Shown here piece by piece: positions 44,476 through 54,147 of a stretch of 64,000 nucleotides of DNA. Origin of the DNA: JAZKFT01 sp039925965. Its GTDB lineage: Bacteria > Bacteroidota > Bacteroidia > Chitinophagales > Chitinophagaceae. How positions within the stretch are numbered: position 1 is the stretch's first letter; each line of letters opens with the position of its first letter. Under the pieces are notes generated by a model. That model was not told the origin of the DNA, made no database searches, and worked only from the letters and a program-made list of their open reading frames with translations. The stretch is taken from positions 19,602-83,601 of the forward strand of contig JBDSXW010000122.1 in assembly GCA_039925965.1 (NCBI GenBank). Reading direction: 5' to 3'. A program made the translations under genes and the position numbers.

Positions 44476-45771
44476 TCACAACCTCCTATCAATAAATTTA
44501 ATCAATTTCCGCCCAGCTTCGGGCATTTGCATCTTCTGAATTTCGGGGGCGGTGATGTAGGTTACATGCGGACTCACCCGCAGCCGGGCCTGTAAATTGG
44601 CCCTTATTTTCCTATCACATTCATCACTGAGACTGACGGGTAACAAGTGGAGCAGCACTTCATCCGTGCCCATTTCGTTCGAATACACTTCTGCCACAAA
44701 ATCCAAAACATCTTCCATTTCGTTGAGCATGTCAAAAAGCGCGGGCGGGTATAAAGTTGTTCCCTTGTATTTGATCATTTGCTTTTTGCGCCCCACCACC
44801 GATGAGAGCCGGGTGCTGGTACGGCCACAGGCACAAGGATCATTAAAATGCAGGCAGAGATCGCCGGTCTTGTAACGGAGCAAAGGCATTCCTTCTACAC
44901 CAAGGGTGGTAATGGTCACTTCACCCGGCTGCCCTTCTTCAACGGGCTGGTCGTTTTCATCCAGCATTTCGAGTATGATAAGCTCGGGCTGGCTATGCCC
45001 TCCATTAAATTCGCCGCACTCGGTAAAGGCCGTTTGCATTTCGGTGGAGGCATAGGTTGAGTACAACGCAATATTCCAGGAATCGGTAATTTTTTTACCT
45101 AAAATACTTAAAGAGAAGTCGGTTTTACGAATATTTTCGCCAATGCAAATGGCTTTTTTTACCGAAGTTGTATTCACATCGATCTGGTGCTCATTGGCAA
45201 ATTGGATGAGTTTTATAATGAAGGAGGGAACTGCAACAATGGCCGTGGGTTTAAGCCGTATAATAGTATCCCATTGCAACGAAGGAACCCCCGGCCCAAG
45301 CCTGATAATACCTGCCCCCATTTTGCGTAAGCCAGAGTAATAAGCCATACCGGCCATAAACTGCCGGTCCAGGGTAAGCATCAACTGGTAAATATCGTCA
45401 GCAGTCCCTTCGGCACAACGGAAGGACGAAAATTCGTTACAGGCTAACCGGTTGAGGTCATTTTCTGTAAGTGCAATGGTAACGGGACTACCAAGTGTGC
45501 CTGAAGTAGAACTGTATTCTATGATTTTGCTGCTGGGTACACAGAAAAAATCATCGTTGCGTTGCTGGAGGTGTTCTTTATTAGTAACAGGAATTTTTTT
45601 TAGATCTTCCAGGGTTTGAATACTTGATGCATGAATGCGGTGCTTTATAAAAAGTTCTTTGTAAAATGGTGAATGTTGGGTTAGGTATATCACCAGTTCC
45701 TGCAGCTTTTTTTCCTGCATGGCTTTTATAGTGGAAGGGTCCGAATAGGCTATTTCTGTAGCGTACATCAT
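44476..45771 (-). CDS. Phenylacetate-CoA ligase-like adenylating enzyme (aryl starter ligase)
   Basis: A 431-residue AMP-forming ligase of the PaaK type. It has the P-loop YSSTSGTLGSPVTI, the A5 motif STYASTEM and the A7/A8 region LLRYKTGDLCL; CACGRTSTRL provides the Cys and Gly pattern seen in PaaK-like enzymes. It probably activates 4-hydroxycinnamate from the ammonia-lyase as acyl-AMP, and loads CoA or an ACP. The substrate is inferred from the pathway. It is the last gene of the second minus-strand block, after a 99-base gap. Confidence 0.87.
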   Translation of the reverse strand: MMYATEIAYSDPSTIKAMQEKKLQELVIYLTQHSPFYKELFIKHRIHASSIQTLEDLKKIPVTNKEHLQQRNDDFFCVPSSKIIEYSSTSGTLGSPVTIALTENDLNRLACNEFSSFRCAEGTADDIYQLMLTLDRQFMAGMAYYSGLRKMGAGIIRLGPGVPSLQWDTIIRLKPTAIVAVPSFIIKLIQFANEHQIDVNTTSVKKAICIGENIRKTDFSLSILGKKITDSWNIALYSTYASTEMQTAFTECGEFNGGHSQPELIILEMLDENDQPVEEGQPGEVTITTLGVEGMPLLRYKTGDLCLHFNDPCACGRTSTRLSSVVGRKKQMIKYKGTTLYPPALFDMLNEMEDVLDFVAEVYSNEMGTDEVLLHLLPVSLSDECDRKIRANLQARLRVSPHVTYITAPEIQKMQMPEAGRKLIKFIDRRL

Positions 45772-45870
45772 TAGGAAATTGTAACTGCGGCCATTTGATT
45801 CTTTGTCTCAATAAACAAACGCAAAATTTATGGCAGCAATTTGAAATTAATACATCGTTTTCCGGAAGCA

Positions 45871-46347
45871 CTATTCCGCCACCATAGGAAAATCAGTAAA
45901 GTCAGCAACATATTTACTTAAATCAAGGCCGGAACATACTACGCTTTCTCCTGAATAAGAAAAGTACAAGTTCAAATTATCTTCATGCAAAGAACCAAAC
46001 TTACCATCCTGAAAATAGTTCAACAGGTAATCCTGGCGAATTACAATTGGTTTCGTCCATTGATTATTATGACGAACGATAAACACATAGTGAACTGGTA
46101 TAGCAGCTATTTTTTTCAATTGCCCCAACGGCAAGTTGAATTGTCCGTTAAAACTATTTTGCCTTACTGTAGCTGTAGAAGTTTTAACCTGAACCCTTCT
46201 CAGTGTTCCATTATCGTCCTGAACAACGAAGATATCGTCGCCAATATCAACCTCGGGAATAGCGACGTTCCAACCCAAAGTAAGGAACTCCGACATTACT
46301 GTCAGGTGCCCTGCTTTACCCAAATAAAGGTGATAGTTTTTTTTCAT
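45871..46347 (-). CDS. PD-(D/E)XK nuclease-like protein
   Basis: A 158-residue protein with the pattern of restriction-like nucleases: Glu in GHLTVMSEFLTLGW (about 20), Asp residues in PEVDIGDDIFVVQDD (about 34-38) and QVKTS (Gln 53, Lys 55). It resembles group I intron-linked PD-(D/E)XK endonucleases and DUF4365-like proteins. Active residues are thus present. It has no evident link to pigment synthesis; with its partner gene (4-base overlap) it looks like cargo within the locus. Confidence 0.7.
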   Translation of the reverse strand: MKKNYHLYLGKAGHLTVMSEFLTLGWNVAIPEVDIGDDIFVVQDDNGTLRRVQVKTSTATVRQNSFNGQFNLPLGQLKKIAAIPVHYVFIVRHNNQWTKPIVIRQDYLLNYFQDGKFGSLHEDNLNLYFSYSGESVVCSGLDLSKYVADFTDFPMVAE

Positions 46348-46682
46348 GCAGCCACTTTGTGGGTATGTAGTACACGACCTGTTTGGGTATCTACAAACAA
46401 GATTTCATTGATTTTTGTGTTGAGATCGGATTGGTTACTTACCCCAAGCAAGGCTGGGTAAATATAAGTTTCAAGTTTACCATAATACTCCTCAAAATCG
46501 CTTTTAGTATCGAAGCCGACAAAAATGTAATTGGCAGGATGGGAATCAGGAAACCAGGTTTTGATTTGCTCCCTGATGGACGGCCCTATACTAAAGGTAT
46601 AACCGTCCATTTGTTTGTTTACACTAATCTGAATTGCTTGCATTTCTTTACTTTTTGCAGGGGTAAATATACGTTGAATCAT
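46344..46682 (-). CDS. Hypothetical partner of the nuclease-like protein
   Basis: A 112-residue protein beginning either at ATG 46682 or ATG 46643 (QAIQISVNKQMDGYTFSI). It has no signal peptide, helix for a membrane or Cys. The pattern of strands and the ending GRVLHTHKVAA are not characteristic. It overlaps the nuclease-like gene by 4 bases (ATGA), so they are coupled. It could be an inhibitor or accessory subunit, but this is speculative. Confidence 0.6.
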   Translation of the reverse strand: MIQRIFTPAKSKEMQAIQISVNKQMDGYTFSIGPSIREQIKTWFPDSHPANYIFVGFDTKSDFEEYYGKLETYIYPALLGVSNQSDLNTKINEILFVDTQTGRVLHTHKVAA

Positions 46683-46732
46683 TCAGCGTTTAGCGGCCCC
46701 CAACCCGAAACGCAAATTCTGAATCCGCCCTT

Positions 46733-47110
46733 TCATATGTTTTCAATTACTACAATGGCTGTGGCCATCGTTTTAAGATGCGATAAAGAAACGAATATTT
46801 TACCCAGTTTCATCTCCATAATCGCAGCGGCGGTTAGTCCGAGGAAAGCGATTTCAGGTTTTTTATTTTCTGTATGGGTAATTTCTATTTCGTTAAAGGC
46901 CGTACCGGTTTTCCAGCCAGTACCTAGTGCTTTAAAAAAAGCTTCCTTAGCCGCAAACCGGGCTGCATAATGTTGGTGCCTATTAGCCATGGATTCGCAA
47001 TATGCTATTTCATTTTGCGAAAATACCAGTTCCCTGAAACCGGCATTTTTGCTGATTTTTTCAGCTACCCTCTCCACTTCTATCAGGTCGGTTCCGATGC
47101 CAAATATCAT
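46733..47110 (-). CDS. acpS: Holo-ACP synthase
   Basis: A 125-residue phosphopantetheinyl transferase with the AcpS motifs GIGTDLIEVERV (metal-binding Asp) and FAAKEAFFKALGTGW (Glu and Lys), and the conserved LSHLKTMATAIVV end. It attaches 4-phosphopantetheine to the Ser of the three ACPs of the locus, and could be the only AcpS of the cell or a pathway copy. It overlaps the upstream C45 gene by 4 bases. Confidence 0.93.
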   Translation of the reverse strand: MIFGIGTDLIEVERVAEKISKNAGFRELVFSQNEIAYCESMANRHQHYAARFAAKEAFFKALGTGWKTGTAFNEIEITHTENKKPEIAFLGLTAAAIMEMKLGKIFVSLSHLKTMATAIVVIENI

Positions 47111-48777
47111 GGTTGTAATTTTTTATTTGCTTTAGCTATCTGCTCTTTTATATGTGCTTCCTCTTTTTTGGTAGCGATCACTTTTGTAAGTGCCACCTGG
47201 TAAAAACCCAATGCCTTTTTGTAGTCTTTTTGCTGGTACAGATAATCACCTGCCAGCACATAAGCATTGTAAAATTGCGGATCGGATGCTACTAAACTGT
47301 CGGGATCAATGGTACCGCCATCTGCCAGGCGTCGCTTATAGGTTCTGAATTTTTCAAAATCCTGGTATTCTTTTGTCAATAAAAAAGAATCTGCCGCAAT
47401 GGTGAGGGTGGGTTCAGCAATTTCAACATCCTGTTGTAAACCCTGCATGGCAAAGATTTTTTTAAGGTCGTACGCCATGTATTTGCCCAACTGCCAGGGG
47501 GCTGTGCTTACCCATACAATTCTTTTTTTGGGTTCAAAAACGACTGAGTGGTGGGCAATTAACTGGTTAATCGCTTTCTCATTACCTTCCCCAATATTAG
47601 CGTTGCGTAAGCCCTTGCGGTCCCTTAAAATATTCACTGTTTTCTGGACCGTATTTTTACCATTGGCACTCAATAATTCCATCAATCTTTGGTAGCGGTA
47701 TGGCGATGCACTTTCGGCCAATTGCTCCTGGTTTTGTTCCGAATTTGCCAGGACATTGCTTTGAAAATGATTGGTGCAGACAATGTAATTTTTATGAGGG
47801 TCATACACATCCAGGGTGTCTGGAGTCTTCTCAACGATTACGGCTTTGTTGTCTGCCGCAGAGGCTACCAGGAAAGATTCTGATACAAACATTTTACGCT
47901 TTTTTGCAATGGCAACGGCCTCTTCAATATTTTTTGCATACTGTAATATTTCACGGGTCACCAGCGAAACCGGTGTGGCGGAACTGGTGGGATATTCTGA
48001 TTTGGCCGCATTGATGGTTACCGACAGTCCTTCTTCATTCATACCCGAAACGGCACCGATAAAGCCGCCCCAGGTAACCGTCATAAACTTGTGGCCATGT
48101 TTCGGACTAAAAAAAGCAACGATCTTATCTTCTGCAAATTTATCGCCGACATAAAAATCAAAGTTGCGTCCAATGATCATTTCGCTGTCAGCCGATTGAT
48201 CGTTCCAGGTTCCGAAAGAGGTACATCCCACAATCGCCAGGTTTTGAAGGGCATGACCAATATCGTGTGCCGCGTGGTAATTTAAAATACGCTGGTAATT
48301 GGAGCCCAGCCATTGGTAGGAGGCAGATGCAGATTCTGACACACCAAATATTTCATCGCGGTATTCTTCTTTAATAATTTTATCAAGATTACGGTTGAAC
48401 CAACCTATCAGGTACTTGAGGTAATTCCTGGTAAATTTGGAAGGCACCATTTTTTTTATCTGTTCGGTAAAATGGTCTTCCTGCCGCTGCACCAGTTCTT
48501 TAGTTAATTTACCATTGATAGTCCCCATTTCAAACCCATCTCCTGCTACAAACAATTCGTACAGACCGCTGCTGCTTTTCCTGAACCAGTTGTTATTGAT
48601 GGTGTAAAAGCCTTTGCTTACTTCGGTGCGTTGCAGTTGCAGGCTGCTCATATCTGCCACTTTGGGGTCGGGCACTTTCGACACCTGCACCACATAAATG
48701 CAAAGAATCACCAGCAACAATATAAAAATGCCCAGCACATACAGCACCCGTTTCCAGAATTTCTTTCTTCTAAGCAT
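47107..48777 (-). CDS. C45 family autoproteolytic acyltransferase/hydrolase
   Basis: A 556-residue Ntn-type protein. After an N-terminal membrane helix (residues about 10-30) comes a helical propeptide region, then the nucleophile Cys185 in AIVGCTSFGTWND, where autocleavage would free the N-terminal Cys as in acyl-CoA:6-APA acyltransferase. IIGRNFDFYVG and GFIGAVSGMNEEGL are conserved in the family. The C-terminal 90 residues look like TPR helices. It may transfer or hydrolyse acyl groups; it is a candidate for the step joining the aryl polyene and the resorcinol. The gene overlaps its neighbours by 4 and 8 bases. Confidence 0.85.
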   Translation of the reverse strand: MLRRKKFWKRVLYVLGIFILLLVILCIYVVQVSKVPDPKVADMSSLQLQRTEVSKGFYTINNNWFRKSSSGLYELFVAGDGFEMGTINGKLTKELVQRQEDHFTEQIKKMVPSKFTRNYLKYLIGWFNRNLDKIIKEEYRDEIFGVSESASASYQWLGSNYQRILNYHAAHDIGHALQNLAIVGCTSFGTWNDQSADSEMIIGRNFDFYVGDKFAEDKIVAFFSPKHGHKFMTVTWGGFIGAVSGMNEEGLSVTINAAKSEYPTSSATPVSLVTREILQYAKNIEEAVAIAKKRKMFVSESFLVASAADNKAVIVEKTPDTLDVYDPHKNYIVCTNHFQSNVLANSEQNQEQLAESASPYRYQRLMELLSANGKNTVQKTVNILRDRKGLRNANIGEGNEKAINQLIAHHSVVFEPKKRIVWVSTAPWQLGKYMAYDLKKIFAMQGLQQDVEIAEPTLTIAADSFLLTKEYQDFEKFRTYKRRLADGGTIDPDSLVASDPQFYNAYVLAGDYLYQQKDYKKALGFYQVALTKVIATKKEEAHIKEQIAKANKKLQP

Positions 48778-50281
48778 TTCTTACTTTTTCAATAATATTT
48801 TCATTACCCATAACTGCCGTGCAGGTTACCAACCCGCTCATGGTAGCACCCAAAATTCCATGCAAGTTCAGGTTTTGCCCTGTTAAAAAAAGGTTAGGCA
48901 GTTTGGTTCGGGGAGAAATAAATGTTTTCATTGGGTTCCTGTAGTCTTTGACAATGCCATACATCGAGCCATCGTCGTTGCCAATATAATCCCGGTAAGT
49001 AAGTGGTGTGGCGGTATAATACGATTGAATACATTCCCTCAATCCCGGGAATTTTTCCGCTACCAGGTCGAGTAATATTTCTGCCTTTTGTTTTTTAAAT
49101 GTTTCATAATCCGCTCCCCGTTCCTCTTCTTCCGAAACAGTATTAAATGATTTATCCCATTGCTTTACTTCATCATATTTCATGTAGGCAAGCAGGGTCA
49201 TGCTTTCTGCATATTCCTGCGACCGGGAGGATGCCGAAAAAAAAACAGCATAACAAAGCGGCCAGTTTTGATCAGTATGGCCGACCAGGTTCCAGACATG
49301 CCCTTCTTTATGGTAATAGTAATTATGCTTTTGATATTTGAAGGTTTCTTTTTTGAAAACGACATTGACAACAAACCCACCGATAGAATTCTCGAGTTCC
49401 CTGACCCTTCCTCTGTATGCATGCTTAATGATGTCTGTTTCGGTCATATCCAGTGTTCGTACAGGGTGCATATTCGATATAAAATTTGTTCCATGAACCC
49501 TGGATCCATCTTTCAACTCGACAAAATTTACCTTGCCATCCTCCACCACAATTTTTGTAACGGCTGCATTCCGGCGTATGACACCGCCTTGCTCCCTGAT
49601 GTTTTTTGCCATCAACTTTCCAATCACAGAACCACCATCGATACATTTCCACGAGCTTTCTATATAGCTGTTCAATATCATGGCATGCACGTAAAAAGGT
49701 GTTTTGTCCGATTGAAGCACATACAGCATATTATTACCCACCAGCACCGCCTGCAATTTTTTGTCCGTGGTAATGGATTCAATAAAAGCCCTTGTATCAA
49801 TTTCCAGAACCGAAGTCTTTTCATTAATATCGCCTCCGGACCTTAAGTTATACAGGGGAAATTTGCTGCAGACTTCTTTTATCTTGTCGCAGTACAAACG
49901 CAGCCCTTTCTCTTCAGCAGGAAAATCTTTTAATAAGTGCTGTATGAAATTTTCGTAACCCTGGGCATGTACATATTCATTTTCATCATTTTCTATCAGG
50001 ATCTTGTCAAAGCCATCCACATCCATTTTCTCCAGCTTTAACTTGTCAATCATGCCCAGGTATTTAAACACCTGGTACAGGTTCTGGCCTTCGCCAAGGC
50101 CGCCCAGGTAATGTACACCGGAATCAAAAATCACCTTATCACGGACATAGGTTTGCAAGCAGCCACCTATCTGCCTATTTTTTTCCAGCACGCAAACCTT
50201 ATAGCCTTCCCGGCCAAGTATGTCTGCACATACAAGGCCTCCCATGCCGCTGCCAATAATGACTATATCAAAATGATCCAT
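48770..50281 (-). CDS. CrtI-like FAD-dependent oxidoreductase (second)
   Basis: A 503-residue flavoprotein with the FAD loop IVIIGSGMGGLVCADILGREG, the VLEKNRQIGGCLQTYVR segment and a C-terminal LFLTGQNLNLHGILGATMSG motif. It belongs to the phytoene desaturase and isomerase family, like 24770-26449, but shares only the FAD motifs with it. It lies 2 bases from the trifunctional fusion gene. A role in double-bond geometry or desaturation is inferred, without knowledge of the substrate. Confidence 0.87.
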   Translation of the reverse strand: MDHFDIVIIGSGMGGLVCADILGREGYKVCVLEKNRQIGGCLQTYVRDKVIFDSGVHYLGGLGEGQNLYQVFKYLGMIDKLKLEKMDVDGFDKILIENDENEYVHAQGYENFIQHLLKDFPAEEKGLRLYCDKIKEVCSKFPLYNLRSGGDINEKTSVLEIDTRAFIESITTDKKLQAVLVGNNMLYVLQSDKTPFYVHAMILNSYIESSWKCIDGGSVIGKLMAKNIREQGGVIRRNAAVTKIVVEDGKVNFVELKDGSRVHGTNFISNMHPVRTLDMTETDIIKHAYRGRVRELENSIGGFVVNVVFKKETFKYQKHNYYYHKEGHVWNLVGHTDQNWPLCYAVFFSASSRSQEYAESMTLLAYMKYDEVKQWDKSFNTVSEEEERGADYETFKKQKAEILLDLVAEKFPGLRECIQSYYTATPLTYRDYIGNDDGSMYGIVKDYRNPMKTFISPRTKLPNLFLTGQNLNLHGILGATMSGLVTCTAVMGNENIIEKVRNA

Positions 50282-50283
50282 GC

Positions 50284-53200
50284 TTATGCCCCGCTGTTTT
50301 TTTGCAATACAAAAATAGTGTTGGAAGTAATTTTTGAATCCCGGATTTCAAAGCAATGCATATTGTGTGATACCGCTGTTTCCCTGATCCATTTTCCCGA
50401 AAGAAACGAAAGTCTTTTTTTCCCGGTCTTGTTGAATCCAAATAACCTTGTCGAGAAAAATTCGGTAAGCTCTGTACGTTTATGTTTTTCAGTAACATCT
50501 TTATCGCCATCGCGGATAATGAGTTTCCCACCGGGGTTGAGATGGGCAATGCATTTTTCGATTACCTCGCTTTGTGCTTCCGGATGCAGGTAATGCAATA
50601 CATCGGCAATGATGATGGCATCATAATTTTCAAAGGCAAAATCCATGATATCGGTACAGGCAAAATTAATCCGCTCATTTTTACTAAAGCAATGACTGGC
50701 AGTTTCTATTTTCTCCTCGTCATAATCGATACCGGTAATTTGTCGCTGTGAAGAAGTAAAATGCAACATATACGACATGAAGCCATAACCGCAACCAATA
50801 TCAAGTATACTACCCCGTAGCGGCACCAATTCATGAAATACTTTGTAGTTCTTTTCCAGTTTGATTTTGATGCGCATATACCATTCCAAAACGGGGCCTT
50901 TATACAAATAGTTGTAAATAAGCTTTTCCTTAAAATAAGCTGGCTGTTCGATCTCCATTCTGAGCTTCTCAAATTCAGCCCGAAAATATCGGCCGATGCT
51001 TTTGGCATTCTCCACATAACTATTTCCGTACTGCACCTCGCCGGGTTTTATCCTGGGTAAAAATTTAAGGGTCACTTCTCCGTCTTTGAGTAAGGCATCT
51101 TTCTTGGTTAACGTGTAATTGGTACCATGAATCATAATTGGCAAAATATCCACCTTCAGTTTTTCTGCAAGAAAGAAAGCGCCTTTATGAAAACGCTTCA
51201 CTACACCGTCTTCTGACCTTGTACCCTCGGGGAAAATAATAACTGAGTATCCATGCCTGATCCTGTCGGCAACGCGTTCGAGATTTTGGTCTACCTGTTC
51301 TGCCGGAAAATAATCGGCCATGCGGATCACCGGACCAAAGAAACGTGCATTCCATTTTTTGTTATTGGTAAACATCAGAATTTTAGGATGTAGCATGATC
51401 AGCGGAACAATATCCAGCGACGATTGGTGGTTGCAGATAATGATGGCAGGTTTTGACAGGTCTTCCTTTAATGGATTGATAATACGTTTTTTTACATTGC
51501 CCATTACGTACATCAGAAACCAGCATGATTTTGCAAGGAACTTGTGGTACAGGAGTTTGCCTTTTTCCTTTACCTGAAAACCCACAAAAACTTTGCCTAC
51601 GACCGTAAATAAAATGCTGACGGATATAAATAAAGAGAATGCAAACGAAGACTTGTGGAAGCTCAGAAAAGTCCAGGGGAATAGGTTTCTCCTCACCCTG
51701 CTTTTTATTAACAGGTTAAAGAAAAAAGGAATCAATATCTGCGACATTATAACTACGCAAACGATGCCCACAATTGAAATAAAAGCAATGGATCTTAATG
51801 CGGGGTGCTTAGCAAATATTAATACCCCCAGCCCGGCAATGGTAGTAATAGCCGACAACAGAATGGACGACTTAAAGGAACCCAGGTTTTTTTTGCCAGT
51901 TTTATATTCCTGTAATAAGCCATCCATGATAAAAAGGCTGTAGTCATCGCCGAGACCAAAGATGAGTGCCGACACTATGATATTAATGATATTGAACTCA
52001 ATACCGGTCAGGCCCATGATACCCAGTATCCAAACCCAGCTTATGAACATCGGAATAAAAGACACCAGGGTAAGTTCAATGCGGCCATACATGATAAGCA
52101 ACACTACAAACACCAATATTGAAGTCATTAAAGCGATGCTGGAAAAATCATCCTGCACGATCTGAACAAACCTGCTTGCGAGGTATTGCTTATCCAGCAC
52201 CGTAACATTCTGATCGTTTTCAAATGTTTGGTAAATAGCTTTTTTATGTTCCGGCGCCACTTTTACCAATGTTACCACCGTTGATTTTCCCGGCTTCTCA
52301 GTTATATAATCATCGAGAAAATTTTTTCGTATGACCGCCATTGCTTCACCGTCCGCCAATTGGTAGTCTTTTTCCAGTAATAATTTAAATGGATCGAATG
52401 CGGTATTACTGAATTTCAAGGCACTGCCTTCTTTTTGTAATGTGGATAATAATGTTGCTTTCTTTTCCGGCGTCCAATATGCCTTCCATGTAGCAATCCT
52501 TGCCCGTTGCAAAGAATCGGAAATGATGAGCGACGAAACACCAGAATATTTTTTTACGATATGTTTTGCTTCCAGCAGCTCAATTTGGATTACTAACTTT
52601 TCATTATTTATGAGTGCTTCGTTCAGCGTTTTTCCTTCAGTAACCAGGTACACAGATTGCAACGCATATTGATTGATGCTATTGAGTTCTTTCTCAGATT
52701 GCTTCATTTTTTCCGACATAAAATTCATCTTTACCAAATCGGATTCGAAGCCCACTTTTTTTGCCCAAAAGCCAAAAAAAACGGTCAGTACCAGGATTCC
52801 CAATACCATGTATTTGTTATACTCTGGCCGGTAAGCAGCCATTTTATCAATAAAAGAAAGCTGCCGCACATTATGGGTCGCCTGCTCTTTTTTAGAGGCA
52901 ATAAGTTGCGGCAAAAAAATCAGTGAGCATAACGATGCACCAATAAGACTAAATCCGGCAAAAAGCCCCAGGTCTTTCAACATTTCAGACTCCACAAACT
53001 CAAGGCAAAAAAATCCGCCAATAGTAGTAAAGCTCCCCACCGTCATCGGCATGGCCAGGTCTTTAATCAGTTGGCGGATATTTTTGGCATGGCGATAGTG
53101 ATTAAACACGTGCAGCGAATAGTTGACAGCTATTCCCAACACCACCGAACCGGTGCCGAGGGCAATGACTGAAATACTGCCTTTGATAAAATAAATGGCG

Positions 53201-54135
53201 GCCAATGAAAACAGCGCTCCAAACACCACCGGCAGTAAAATGATAAAAGGCGCCCTTTTTTTGCGAAAATAAATACCTAAAAAAACGATGATAAAAAGAA
53301 CGGTGATGCCCTGTGTAACGAGGGAATCTTTTCTTAACTGCAATGCATTACCCACTGAAACAGCGGTGGCACCAAAATAAGAAGTGGACAGCATTGGATA
53401 CACATTTTCGAGTTGCAACAGGATGCTGTCAAGTCCTTTTAGCAACTCAGCATTTTTTCTGGTATTGTTAGGTGGAAAAGCAGGTTCAATAAAAAGCAGG
53501 AGATGTTTCTGGTCTTTGGTCACCACATAGCTGTCGTAGAGTTCAAAATTTTCGTCGTACTGCAACTGCTGCAGTTTTTTTAATGCCAGAAAACTAATAC
53601 CCACCGGATCGTTACTGATCATGCTTTTTAACGCCATTCCGGTCGGCGAAGTCAGGGTCCTGAAATTCTGTTCAAGCGTAGCTTTCAGCTGTTGCCGGGT
53701 TATCAGAGAATCAATGGAACGGTAATCTTTATCAGCGAGGTAAATGGGTAAATGTTCCTTGATATTACCGAACAGCTCCATTGCCAATCCATCATCCACC
53801 TTATCGCTGATATGACGAATAAAGGCCGGCAGTTTCTCCTGTACCTTTTCCACAAACGCTGCGGCATACGCCACCATACTATCAGGTTCCGCTATGGCAG
53901 CAGTATCTTTTAACGACACCGTAACCACCAGCTTATCCATGAATTTGGAATTTTGAAAAACCTCGTTCAGCTTTTCAATCTTTTTATCTTTTGGTAAAAC
54001 TTTAGAGATGTCTTCTTCAAATTTCACCTGCAATGCTACATAAGCCAGCAGTGCAAAACTGGCCACGAGAATCACGAAAAACACCCGGCGATGATTTTCA
54101 AAATAATTATAGATCCGGATAAATAGTTGTTCCAT
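50284..54135 (-). CDS. Trifunctional MMPL transporter, acyltransferase and methyltransferase fusion
   Basis: A 1283-residue protein of three parts. Residues 1 to about 860 are an MMPL/RND exporter with a first helix at about 15-35, two blocks of helices and the GLGDDYSLF motif in the transport path. From about 880 to 1065 comes a PlsC acyltransferase: NHQSSLD at about residue 902 and IIFPEGTRSEDG at about 970. Residues 1090-1250 form a class I methyltransferase with ILDIGCGYGFMSYM at about 1113. Such fusions occur in flexirubin loci of Bacteroidota. It likely exports the pigment and acylates or methylates it, but the order of reactions is unknown. Confidence 0.9.
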   Translation of the reverse strand: MEQLFIRIYNYFENHRRVFFVILVASFALLAYVALQVKFEEDISKVLPKDKKIEKLNEVFQNSKFMDKLVVTVSLKDTAAIAEPDSMVAYAAAFVEKVQEKLPAFIRHISDKVDDGLAMELFGNIKEHLPIYLADKDYRSIDSLITRQQLKATLEQNFRTLTSPTGMALKSMISNDPVGISFLALKKLQQLQYDENFELYDSYVVTKDQKHLLLFIEPAFPPNNTRKNAELLKGLDSILLQLENVYPMLSTSYFGATAVSVGNALQLRKDSLVTQGITVLFIIVFLGIYFRKKRAPFIILLPVVFGALFSLAAIYFIKGSISVIALGTGSVVLGIAVNYSLHVFNHYRHAKNIRQLIKDLAMPMTVGSFTTIGGFFCLEFVESEMLKDLGLFAGFSLIGASLCSLIFLPQLIASKKEQATHNVRQLSFIDKMAAYRPEYNKYMVLGILVLTVFFGFWAKKVGFESDLVKMNFMSEKMKQSEKELNSINQYALQSVYLVTEGKTLNEALINNEKLVIQIELLEAKHIVKKYSGVSSLIISDSLQRARIATWKAYWTPEKKATLLSTLQKEGSALKFSNTAFDPFKLLLEKDYQLADGEAMAVIRKNFLDDYITEKPGKSTVVTLVKVAPEHKKAIYQTFENDQNVTVLDKQYLASRFVQIVQDDFSSIALMTSILVFVVLLIMYGRIELTLVSFIPMFISWVWILGIMGLTGIEFNIINIIVSALIFGLGDDYSLFIMDGLLQEYKTGKKNLGSFKSSILLSAITTIAGLGVLIFAKHPALRSIAFISIVGIVCVVIMSQILIPFFFNLLIKSRVRRNLFPWTFLSFHKSSFAFSLFISVSILFTVVGKVFVGFQVKEKGKLLYHKFLAKSCWFLMYVMGNVKKRIINPLKEDLSKPAIIICNHQSSLDIVPLIMLHPKILMFTNNKKWNARFFGPVIRMADYFPAEQVDQNLERVADRIRHGYSVIIFPEGTRSEDGVVKRFHKGAFFLAEKLKVDILPIMIHGTNYTLTKKDALLKDGEVTLKFLPRIKPGEVQYGNSYVENAKSIGRYFRAEFEKLRMEIEQPAYFKEKLIYNYLYKGPVLEWYMRIKIKLEKNYKVFHELVPLRGSILDIGCGYGFMSYMLHFTSSQRQITGIDYDEEKIETASHCFSKNERINFACTDIMDFAFENYDAIIIADVLHYLHPEAQSEVIEKCIAHLNPGGKLIIRDGDKDVTEKHKRTELTEFFSTRLFGFNKTGKKRLSFLSGKWIRETAVSHNMHCFEIRDSKITSNTIFVLQKNSGA

Positions 54136-54147
54136 GAATTGCCCCGC

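Noticed and set aside
49160..49846. Plus-strand frame of 228 codons
   Set aside because: It is antisense to the CrtI-like oxidoreductase gene, with no motif of its own.
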